64,000 nt of DNA from Edaphochlamys debaryana (taxonomy: Eukaryota > Chlorophyta > Chlorophyceae > Chlamydomonadales): NCBI GenBank assembly GCA_016858145.1, contig JAEHOE010000005.1, forward strand, positions 1,426,001 through 1,490,000. Direction: 5' to 3'. The notes under the pieces were generated by a model. The model saw only the letters and a list, made by a program, of their open reading frames with translations, searched no databases and was not told the DNA's origin. Shown here piece after piece: positions 35,501-46,100 of the stretch. The position numbers and the translations under genes were made by a program. Numbering within the stretch: position 1 is the first letter of the stretch; each line of letters starts with the position of its first letter.

Positions 35501-37908
35501 CAGCACCCAGCCCCCCCAAAGCACCCATCGACCCCCCAGGGCACCCCAAGCCCCCCCAAGAAAACCCCCAACACAACCCCGAAAACCCCTCCACCCCCTT
35601 CCTGCCCCCTCCCCCGCCCCACCCTGTACCCCGGCGGCAGCTGTGCCACCAGGTGGAAGTCCTTGAGGTAGAACAGCCCGGACAGGGGCAGGGGCAGGGG
35701 GGCGCTGGAGGGAGGGGCAGGGGGCGGGTGCTGGGCCTGGCCCTGGGACCCGGCAGGCGGGACCCCGCCAGCGGCGCCGCCGCCACCCAGGCCCCCTTCC
35801 GCAAGGGCCCGGCCGGGGTCGGGCGGGGGCGCGGGCGGGGGCGCGGGCGGGAGCTCGCCGTCGTGGTGTTGGTGGTGGGTGCGGTGGTGGGAGTTGTAGG
35901 CGGGGTGGGAGTGGGCGTGGGAGGCGTGGGAGTGGGCGTGGGAATGGGCGTGGGAGTGGGCGTGGGAGTGGGTTCCCGGGTGGGAGTGGCGCGGGCGGTC
36001 CTCGGGCGGCGGGGGCAGGGCGGCGGCCCGCGCTCGCCACCAGGCCAGGTAGCCCCTCAGGCTGGCCTCCTTGACCTCGCCGCAGCCGTCGTCCTGGCTG
36101 CGGACACGTACGACGCAAGGGCGGAAGCGGAGCGTCAGGCCTCATTCCCCCCCAAGGCCCTCGGTTCCGCAACGGTTCAGGCCGAGCAGGGCGCCGGATG
36201 TGTCAAGCACGGAGGACTACGCACGGGCGCATGGGCGGAAGCGAGGCGTCGGGCTGCGCCCATTTCCAGTCCCCACCGTTACCCCCGCCCCCCAAGCCCC
36301 TCCGCCCCCCCATGTGTTGCTTGCCCCACGACACTGCACACAGCGCCAACGACCTCGCCCCCCACACTTCATCCCCAACACTCGCCCCTTGCCCAAGTCG
36401 CCCTCTCCCTCCTCCCTTACCCCCCCCCTTACTTTCCCCCCACTCCCCACCCTCCTTACGCTCCGGTTTCCAACTCGTCAAAGAGCCCCCTCCCACCCCA
36501 CCGCCCCCTCCGCTCACTTGGTGGTGTCCGTGGCGAGCACGGCCGCCCCCCCCAGCAGCGCCTCCAGGGGGCCCAGGCGCAGGCGGCCCTCGGGGGAGCG
36601 CCACTCGGCGGCGCAGCGCCAGCCCGCGGTCACCCCCTGGGGGGGGGGCATGAAGGGGCGTGGGCGGAGGGGCGGAGGACGCGGTACGTGTTGTTGGTGA
36701 GCAAGCGAGGAAGAGGTAAGGGGCGGGGAGGTCGAGAGGGCTGCCTGCCCGCGGTCTGCACGGGGCCGGGGCCGGGTGGGTGAAAAGGCCCTGAGCGCGC
36801 GGTGCCCCCCCCTCCTACCCGGATGACCACGGGGCGGTTGGGCGCCATGTACCGCCGTACGAATGCGTCGTACGACAGATCCGCTGCGTCCACGCTGGGG
36901 AGCTGAGGGGAGCGGGGGCGGGTGTGGCGGTAACGGCGAAGCATGCGGCTCAGCGGTGCCGGGCTAGGGCACAGGGCGCTCGGCAGGCACAGGGGCAGGC
37001 ATGAGGACAGTGAGACTAAGCCAAGGGTCCTCCCATCAACCCCACACAACGCATGCAGCCCAGGCCCAACCTGGGCGCAACGTAAGCAGTTACAAAGCGG
37101 CGGCCCAAGCAGACCACGCGGTGCGCGGTACGCGGTACGCGGTGCGCAGGCCCCACCATACCATACAGACAGAGCACAGCCCAGGCGCAACTTCTGAGCT
37201 AATAAAGAGCACCCAAGGCCGCCCCCCAAGCCGACCAGGCGTTTGGCGGTACGCGGTACGCAGGCCGCACCTGGCGATACGTGGTCGTGGCGGGGGGGTC
37301 ACCAGCCGGGGACGCCTGCGCCTGCGCCTGCGCCTTGCCCCCCTCGCTCCGCCCTCCGAATCCCTCCAGCCCCTCCAGAACTACCGCCAGCGCATCCCTA
37401 GGCGCCGGTGCCGCCGCCGCCTCGCCCCCCGCCGCCGCCCCCGGGCCTGGGTCGGCCCCAGAGTTTAGGGCGCTGGCGGGGGCACTGGCGGGGGCGGAGG
37501 CGGGGGCGGGGGCGCCACGGGGTCCCCCGCCTGGGGGCTGCGTGTCGGGCGGGCGCAGCTGGTGGAGGATGGCCCGGCCGAAGAGGAGCGGGTCCGACTG
37601 CGGGGAGGGGAGTTGGGGTTGCGGTGTGGAAGGCTGATGGTGGGTGCGCAAGGAGGGGGATGTGCGGGAGCATACGAGGGTGGGAACCGCGACCGCTGAC
37701 CTTGGGTATGGGCGCGGGCGCGGCCTTTATGAGCTCCAGCGCCAGCGTTGGGCTGTAGCGGGAAAAGGGTTGGGCGCAGCGACATCAGCGCTCGAGAGAA
37801 AAGCAGCGCCGGTGCAATTGGAGCCGCTCGTGCGTCCCGGAAGCAGTTGAGCGACGCGCGACCAGTTCTCACTCGCCTGACATAGGGTGGTAAGAGAGGC
37901 GGGTCCAT
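32505..37908 (-). CDS. JmjC-domain protein, JMJD4-like 2-oxoglutarate/Fe(II) hydroxylase (806 aa, 14 exons)
   Basis: Exons: 37877-37908, 37701-37752, 37271-37597, 36819-36902, 36518-36636, 35623-36097, 35008-35346, 34687-34779, 34373-34462, 34182-34216, 33967-34032, 33711-33779, 33144-33463, 32505-32824. Order: YDAFVRRYMAPNRPVVIR, LFYLKDFHL, LPTFFADDWLNAFYD, YRFCYLGPAGSWSPLHSD, SWSAN-VCGRKRWLMVPP, ETGDAVFVPSGW-FHCVENL, LSLNHNWLN. Fe ligands are expected at His464 and Asp466 (HSD) and at His551. Human JMJD4 hydroxylates a lysine in translation-termination factor eRF1; the same reaction here is inferred. Two low-complexity insertions break the core: a His-rich one (about 242-283, 19 His) and an Ala-rich one between DDWLNAFYD and DYRFCY. 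Introns 1 and 9 use GC donors. Exon 1 codes only for MDPPLLPPYV and is the least certain part. It is head-to-head with CAND1. Confidence 0.87.
37043..37270. repeat. Tandem duplication of about 114 bp in JMJD4-like intron 3
   Basis: Two imperfect copies, 37157-37270 and 37043-37156. On the coding (minus) strand each opens with a donor-like start (GTGCGGCCTGCG and GTGGGGCCTGCG), then TACCGCGTACC. The first copy begins exactly at the 5' splice site of exon 37271-37597. Confidence 0.75.
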
Positions 37909-38260
37909 GTTGGTGTCGTGAGTGGGTTATGGCTTGCGGGGGCCGTCGCGAAGGCGAAGGCGTGAAGGCGAGGGGGCGGCATTAGCAGCACCCCATGGAG
38001 TGCCATGGCTGGCCTCGCCCCGCCCGAAACAGTATAGCCTGCACCACGACCATAGGTCAGGTCTTAGCTACACGTGACGCTCTAGGAAAGGGGTGGCTCC
38101 GCACCTGCAAGACCGCGGGATCCCTCGCGTCCCGAATTGCTCGCCGACGGGCCCTCGGCGCGGTCCGGGCTCAGATCTAGGGCAACAGTCAACATTGCGC
38201 GCCTCGCTGGGATAGCAGCCTTGGCCTAGTTGCCGCGTTGTTGTCTCGCATCTCGGCGCC
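37909..38260. promoter_or_regulatory. Presumed bidirectional promoter between JMJD4-like and CAND1
   Basis: Only 352 bases separate the two divergent start codons, so this stretch must carry both 5' UTRs and both promoters unless they overlap the genes. I see no clear TATA box on either side. The call rests on geometry, not on a recognised element. Confidence 0.55.
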
Positions 38261-40118
38261 ATGGCGAACACAGGTACCGCCCGACGCCCTGGGGAGTCCT
38301 GATGAGGCGCTGGGTGTTGCTTGAATTACATCGAGTCGCAAACGCCGCCCCTTGCCTCGCCATTGCCCCCACCAGCGCTTGTGGTAATTCTGGAAAAGAT
38401 TGCGAGCAAGGACAAGGACTTCCGCTACATGGTGCGAGCCCGTGCTCTTGAGGAAGGGCCGAGATCTCAATTGCGGGGGCTGGGTGGCACCTGGGGGGAG
38501 GGGTAGGCCGCGGGCGGGCCCGGGGGTGTGGCGAGGGGTCGTGGCTGGAGGGCGTGGCGCGAGCCGAAAGACACGGTCTCCCTGTCAAGGCCCCCCGAGG
38601 CCTAAAGTTGTTGGCCCTGGGACGGTCAGGTGAAGCAGATAAGGATGCAGCCTCGAAGGAGCACAGCCCTGCTTCCCCCCTCTTCAGTCAAGCGGGCCCA
38701 GGCCCGATGTGCCTCCTCTCCCCTCCCCCCTCCCCTCCGTCCCCCCCCCCTCCCACCCCATCTCAACCACCCTTCCCACACCTCTCCCTCCCCCTTCCTC
38801 CCCTATCCACCCCCGCCCCCAGGCCACCTCCGACCTGCTCCACGAGCTGCAGAAGGACACCTTCCGCGCGGACGCCGAGCTGGAGAAGAAGCTGTGCGCG
38901 GTGGTGCTCAACCAGCTGGAGGACCCCTCGGGGGACATATCCAACCTGGCCGTGTCCTGGTGGGGGGGGAGGGAGGGAGGGAGGAAGGGAGGGGGGAAGG
39001 GAGGAGGGGGGAGAGAGGGGGAGTAGGTTGAGGGCGTGGGAAAGGGAGGCGGAAGGCGAGGGGCCGGGCCGGGTCAAGGGAGCGGGTGCCCGTCCTGCCT
39101 CCCAACTCCTCTTCCTGCACTCCTCCCCTCACTCCCCTCCCCTCCCCTCCCTTTTCCTCCCCTCTCCCCCTCTCCCCCTCCCCCCCCCCCAAGCCTGGGC
39201 TACCTGGCCCGCAAGGTGGCCGACGCCCGCGCCGAGGACCTGGTGCGGCAGCTGTGCGACAAGGTGGCGGGGTCGGGCCCCGCCTCGGGGGGCTCCTCGG
39301 CCGCCTCCAAGGCCCGGGACGCGCAGCGGGAGATCGCCGCCATCGGGCTCAAGGTGAGGCGGGGGGGAGTGGGGCAGGGGAGGGAAAGAGTGGAAGGGTA
39401 AAAGCAGTGGAAGGGGGCGAGAGGGGGGGCGCAAAGAGGGGGAGGAGCAGGGGCAAGGGCGCGAGCATGTGCCGCCGGTATGTGCCTTTCATCGCTTCAC
39501 CGGCTCACGCGAGCAGCCGTTCGAGCAGCCGTTGCCCACCTAACGTTTTCGACACCCCCCCCCCAGGCCCTGATCAAGGAGCTGCAGGCTGGCGGGCAGG
39601 TGGTGGGTCACGGCCCCGGCAGCGGCAACCTTGCTGCCTCCGCCTCCGCCATCATCGTGGGCCGCATGCTGGAGGGGCTCACCACGCACAAGGTGGGGGG
39701 GAGGGGGATGGGCGGAGAGAGGCGGAAGGGGGAGGGAAGGGGGCGGGGGAGTCTGCCGGAGCCATGTGAAAACGGGAGGGGGGAGAGGCGAGGGGAAACG
39801 GGGAGGGTGGCTTGCTGGAGCCTTGCCCGGCTCTGTGAAAGGGCGGCGCGCTCGTGTTCAAGACGCTGCGTCCGGGGCTGGGGTCTGGGGTCCCACCGTT
39901 CCTGCCGTACACCTGCCGTACACCGCACCATGCCGTACAGGACGACTCGGAGATCGTGGGCCACGTGCTGGACATCCTGACGGAGCTCATCCAGCGCTTC
40001 GGCGGCCTGCTGGCTGCGGACCACTGCCGCATCCGGGACGCGCTGCTGGGGGCCCTGGGGGAGGGGCGGCTGGTGATGCGGAAGAAGGCGCTGCAGGGGC
40101 TGGGTGAGGGGGGGGGAG

Positions 40119-40186
<68 letters not shown>

Positions 40187-43100
40187 GGAGGGGGGGGGGG
40201 GGGGGGGGGGGGGGGAGGGGGGGGGGAGGGAGGGGAGGGAGGGAGGGGGGGGGGAGGGGGGTGACTTTGGAGTAAGGGAGCGGGGTTGGCGAGCATGGAT
40301 CGAGCATGGGCGTGGTCCGGGTGCGCTGCCGTAGCGGCTGACTTCACTCTACCACACCGCACACCGGGGGCGCCCCGTCCACACCAGCACCCCCCCCCCC
40401 TGCCTGGACCTCGGTGCGCATCGGGCTCGCTGGCTGCCGCTCTATCTCTTCCTTCGCTCTCCAATGCTCCGAAAATCCCCCCCCCCTGCCCCCGGACTCC
40501 CTGCGCCGGCGCGATCCCGCTCAGCAACCACCGCCCCCCTGCCCCCCTCCGCCTCTACCCCTCCCCCCCAGCCGCCCTGTCCGTGTTCCTGAACGACGAC
40601 GCCCTGGCGGGGGTGGTGGGGCACCTGCTGGCGGCGCTGCAGGCCCCGGGGGTGCGGGCGGACACGGCGCGGACGTACGTGCAGGCGGTGGGGCAGATCA
40701 GGTAAGGGGCGGGGGAGGGCTGGACCGAACAGGGGTGGAACGAAGGATGGTGAGGGGGCGCGATGGCGGAGAGAGGGCACCGGCGGTGGGCAGTGAGGAG
40801 GCTCGCGTCTGGAGCTGTGGGCGTGGCCGAGCGCCTGCGCTGTAGGCTCTGCGCTCTCGCCCCTTCGCCCCTCCCCACCTCCCACCCCGCGCCTTCCCGC
40901 ACCATCCCCTCCCCACCCGCCCACCCACCCGCCCACCCATCCAACCCCACCCCCCAGCCGCGCCGTGGGCTACCGCTTCGGCCGCTACCTGGGCACCGCC
41001 GTGCCGCTGGCGGTGCAGCACTGCGACCGGGCGGCGGAGGGGGACGACGAGCTGAGGGAGCACTGCCTGCAGGTGGGGGGCGGGATGCGGGTGGAGGGGA
41101 GGGGAGGGGGCCAGGATGTGGGGGAGGAGCGCCCATGCCACATCAAGTCACCCTCACACATGCAAGCCCCACCCCGACTCCACCCACACCACCGATCCAG
41201 TCCACCCACACCCATTCCACCCACCCCCCAACCACCCGCCCCCCGCCCCCCCCCCAGGCCCTGGAGGGCTTTGTGCTCCGCTGCCCCCACGACACGCGCC
41301 CCCACATGGAGGCCGTGCTGGCGGCGGCGCTGCGCTACCTGCGCTACGACCCCAACTTCGCGGCGGACGACGACGAGGGGGGCGGCGACGAGGACATGGA
41401 GGGGGCCAGCGAGGAGGAGGACGCGGACGGGTGGGTTGGAAGGGGGTGGGTGGGGAGGGTGTTTGGATCTGAGAGCGGGAGGTGGGGAGAGAGGGGGAAG
41501 AAGATAGGGCGACGAGGCAGGGAAGGGAGGGCGTAGGCGTGATCCTGATTGCTCTTTGCTTGGTGCCGAGGCCCGCGATCTCCGTCCCCCCCCCCCGCAG
41601 CGATGACGGCGATGAGTACTCGGACGATGAGGACATGAGCTGGAAGGTGGGGGGGGGGGAGAGAATTTCATAGCATTTGAAAGCGAAGGAAGAGGGGGGG
41701 AGGGATGACCACGGGCGACTGGGCAGTGCTCAAGGCAAGCCCATCTTCCTGACCTTTCTTGCTCGCCCACATAATAACCCGCGCCCTCCCCCCCCCCCCT
41801 CAGGTCCGCCGCGCCGCCGCCCGCATCCTGTCGGCCCTGGTGGCCCGCTACCCCGACTCCCTGCCCGCCCTCTACCGGGCGGCCCTGGGGGAGCTGGTGG
41901 GGCGGTTCGAGCGGGAGCGCGAGGAGGGCGTCAAGGCAGACGTGTTCGCGGCGCTGGGGGAGCTGCTGGCGCAGGTGGGGGGCGGGGGGGGCTGCGGGCG
42001 TGTGTATGGGCGTGTGCGCGTGTCAGGAAGGGCGGGGAGGAGGGCGTCAAGGCGTGTGCGCGTGTCACGTGCCGGGGGAGGAGGGCGGGCGTTGTGTGGG
42101 GGGGGGGGGAGGGAATGGAGTGGGGAAGAGGCGAGGCGGTTGGGAGGAGTGCTGATACCGCATGCTTGGCACGCTCTGTGAGCCCGAAGGGCCCCCACCC
42201 AACCCTCAGCTCTCACACCCCTGCACGTCCCCCCCCCCACTGCCCGTGTGCCCAGGTCGGCGCCACGACCGGCCGCTACCCGCAGGGCGACCCGGCCAGG
42301 TGGGGGGTGGGGGGTGGTGGGTTGATGGTGCAGACCTGCATGCGGGCGGTGCGGTGCGGTGGGGTCGGCAGCCCACGCGTGAGGATGGGCCCACGTGAAC
42401 CCACGTGAACCCCCCACCCTACCCGCACCACCTGGATCCCGAGCTCAGCTCCCCCCCTTCTTCCCCACCCCACCCCGCCCCACCAACTACACGCTCTCCC
42501 GCTTATCAGCTTCAAACACCCCCCGCCCCCCACCTCCCCCCACCTCCCCCCACCCCCCACCCCCCCAGCCCGCTCTCGCTCCTGTCCGCCGACGTGCCCT
42601 CCATCGTCAAGGCCAGCGCCCGGCAGCTGCGGGACAAGAGTGCCAAGACCCGCGTGGGCGTGTTCGGGGGGGTGCTGCGGCAGCTGGTGGCGGTGGCGGC
42701 GCCCGCGGTGGCGGGGCAGGTGGAGGCGCTGGTGCCGGGGGTGCTGGCGGCGCTCAACGTGAGGGGGGGGAGGGAAGAGGAGGGAGGGGGAGGGGGAGTA
42801 GAGGGGTAAGTGGAGGGGCAGGTGCCGGAGGTGCTCAATATGGGGAAGGTGGCGACGGGGGTGACCCGCTCTTTCCCCACAATCCCGCGTCCCACCACCC
42901 CTCCTCTCCCCTCCTCTCCCCCCAACCCCATCACCTCCCCCCCCTCCCCCCCCCCAGGACAAGAGCGGCAACACGGCGCTCAAGATCGAGGCGCTCTCCT
43001 TCCTACGCCTCACCATCGCCGCCACCCCCCCGGCGGTCTTCCAGACCCACACCAAGCAGCTCGCCTCCGCCGTGTTCGTGTGCGTCAACGAGCGGTACTA

Positions 43101-46100
43101 CAAGGTGCGTGCCCGCGTGCGGTCACGTGCTCGTGCTCTGTGTTCTGTCGTACAGTACGTACGACGGGTGGAGGGGAGCTGTCCGTGTGGCCCAACACTG
43201 CCTCCTCCCTCTCAGCGACCCCCCCTCCGCCCTCCCCCGATTCACACAAGCTCTCCCCTCCCTCCCTCCCTCCCTCCCCCCTCCCCCCCAGGTCGCCGCC
43301 GAGGCCCTCCGTGTGTGCGAGGCGCTGGTGGGCGTGCTGCGCCCCGACGCCTCCGCCCCCGTGCCCCCGGACCAGGCCCCCCTGGTGCAGCCGCTCTACG
43401 CAGCGGTCATGGCCCGGCTCAGGTGGGGGGGGGAGGGGAAGACGATGAGGGGGAGGGAAGAGTGTTGAGGAGGGAGGGAAGTGAGGGGCTTAGCAGAAGC
43501 GCCCGTGTTCACGGTTGCAGTCACTCCCCTCGTGCGTCCTTACCGTCCCGACCTTGCCTCCTCCCCCCCCCCCAGCGCCACCGACCAGGACCAGGAGGTC
43601 AAGGAGTGCGCCATCGCCGCCATTGCGGCGGCGGCGGCGCGCCTGGGGGACTGCCTCAAGGCGGAGGTGGGGGGGGACGGAGCTTGGGGGTTGGGGGAGG
43701 GGTGGGGGGGGGGGGAGGGCTGCACACGGGAGCGGGTGGGAGGGAGGGCTGCCCTGGCCGCCTCGCCTTATCCCCTCGCCCTCATCCCAGCCGCACCTCT
43801 TCATCCTTACCCCCACCCTCCCCGCCCTCCCCCCCCAGCTCCCGGGCGTGCTGCGCGTGCTGCTGGACCGCCTCCGCAACGAGATCACGCGCCTCACGGC
43901 CGTCAAGGCGCTGACCGCCCTGGCCGCCTCCCCCCTGGTGCCGGGGGAGCTGCTGGGCGCCGCGGGGCCCGAGGGCGGCGGCGGGGTGGTGGCGGAGCTC
44001 ACCTCCTTCCTGCGCAAGGCCAACCGGCTGCTGAGGCAGGCGTCCCTGGTGGCACTGGAGGTGGGGGGGGGGGTGCGGTACGAGAGGTATGATCTTTCGA
44101 GCATGAAGAGGCAGGGCGGCAGGAAGGGCAACCAAGCTAACTCACGTCAATCAGGGCGGCAGCAGTGATCCAAGGTCAGCGCACGGGTGCGAACGTGTGC
44201 GTGTGCCCTAACCCTCCCCCTCCCCTTCCTCCCTTCCCTCCCCTCCCCCCTCCCCCCACCCCCCCAGGCCCTCGCCTCCCGCCACCCCGCCGCCTTCGAG
44301 GGCCCGCTGCTCTCCCAGTGCGTCGAGGAGGCGGCGGCGCTGGTGACTGATGCTGACGTGGCGCTGGCGGCCCTGGCCCTTCGCCTCCTCATGGCGCTCA
44401 TGGCCATGCCGGGCCCCGCGGGGGCGGCGGCGGCGGCGGCGGTTGCTGACAAGGCCCGGGGGCCCGCGCTGGCGCTGGTGCGGTCGCCGCTGCTGCAGGT
44501 GGGTGGAGGGTTGGAGGGGAGGGCGAAGGGAGGAGAGGGGATGTTGAGCGCGTTAGGTAGGATGGGGGAGGGGGGTGAGGTGGGGGGGAAGGGCAAGGGA
44601 CGGACGAGAGTCGGGGGTTAGTCTCGGCGGGGTTCGGACTGCGGGCTGGCGGCTGGGGGCTGGAGGCTGGGAGAGGTTCCCTCACCCTCTCTTTCTGCCC
44701 CCGCACCCCTCACCCCCACCTCCACCCCCTCCTCCCTCCCCCCCAGGGCGGCGGCCTGGAGGTGCTCCAGGCCTTCTTCGCGGCCCTGGCCTCCGCCCCC
44801 GGGGCCCCGGGCGGCGGCAGCGACGGGCTGCTGGCGGCACTGCTGGAGGCGGGGCGCAGCGGCGAGGCGACCAGCAAGCAGGTGGGGGGGGGGGAAGCGG
44901 AGGGGGGGCAGGGGAGGAGGTAGGCGCAGACGTAGGGGAAGAGTTTGGAATGGGGATGCGGGATAGGGCGCTGGGTTCCTGCTGCCTTTGCCCGCCGCTT
45001 GTCCTCGTCCCACCCCTGTCCTACCGGACCTTCCTTCGGCCCACGACTTCCTCCCACCCCACAACCTCTCCCCCGACCCCCCCCCCCCCCCGTCCCGATG
45101 TACCTTCTCCTGCAATCCCACTAACCATTCGACGCTCTCCCGCTTATCAGCTTCAAACCCCCCCTCCCGACCCCCCCCAGTCCCAGCACTCCGTGGCCCG
45201 CTGCGTGGCGGCCCTGGCCACCGCCTCCCCCGCCAAGGTGCCCCCCACCGTGGAGCTGCTGCTCAAGAACGCGGGGGCCAAGGACCCGGGCGAGGGGGGC
45301 AGGGGGGGAGGGGGGAGGGAAGGAAGGAGAACGAGGGCCAGGGCAGGCGGGCCGCGAGTTCCTTAATCCAACGCTGCTTGCGTTCCAACACTCTGCCCCC
45401 ACACCTTTCCCTCCTCCCCGTCCCCACGAGCTCCCCCTCCCCCCCTCAGTACCAGACCCTTCCCCTCCCCCAACCCCACCCCTTCCTCGCCCCCCAGGCG
45501 CCCAGCTCCTTGCCCTGCTGTGCCTGGGCGAGATCGGCGGCCGCACCGACCTGTCCGGCCTGCCCGCAGTGGCGGCCGCCGCCACCGCCGTGCTGTCGGC
45601 GCCGGGGGCCTCGGAGGAGGTCCGGGGGGCGGCCTCGCACGCCCTAGGGGGGGTGACGCGCGGCAACCTGCGCCACTTCCTGCCGGGGCTGGTGGCGCAG
45701 ATCGGGGCGGCGGCGGGGCAGCCCAAGCAGCAGTACCTGCTGCTGCAGGTGGGGGAGGGGGGGGGAGGGGTTATTAAAGCTAAAGGGGGGGAGGGGGGAG
45801 GGAAAGGGTGTTGAAGGAAGGGGAAAGCACTCGTGTGGTGATGGCACCAGGTGTTGCGGGAGTACGCCCAAGCGGGGGTGCGAGGTCTGTGCGCCTGAGT
45901 GGGGGAGGGAGGGGAAGAAGGAGGATGCTCGTAATCCCCTGGCCCTCAGCTCAGCGCATCCCCCCCTCCACCCCCACCCCCACCCCCAGGCCCTGAATGA
46001 CGTCATCTCCACGCTGGCCTCCCCCTCGGGGGCGGCACAGGCGGCGGAGCTGGGGCCGGACATGGCCGACCAGGTGGGGGGGGGGGAGAGGGGGAGAGGG

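Noticed and set aside
40122..40215. G run as a sequencing artefact only
   Set aside because: Cannot be decided from sequence; kept as a repeat because flanks are consistent with neighbouring G-rich introns, but length is flagged as uncertain.
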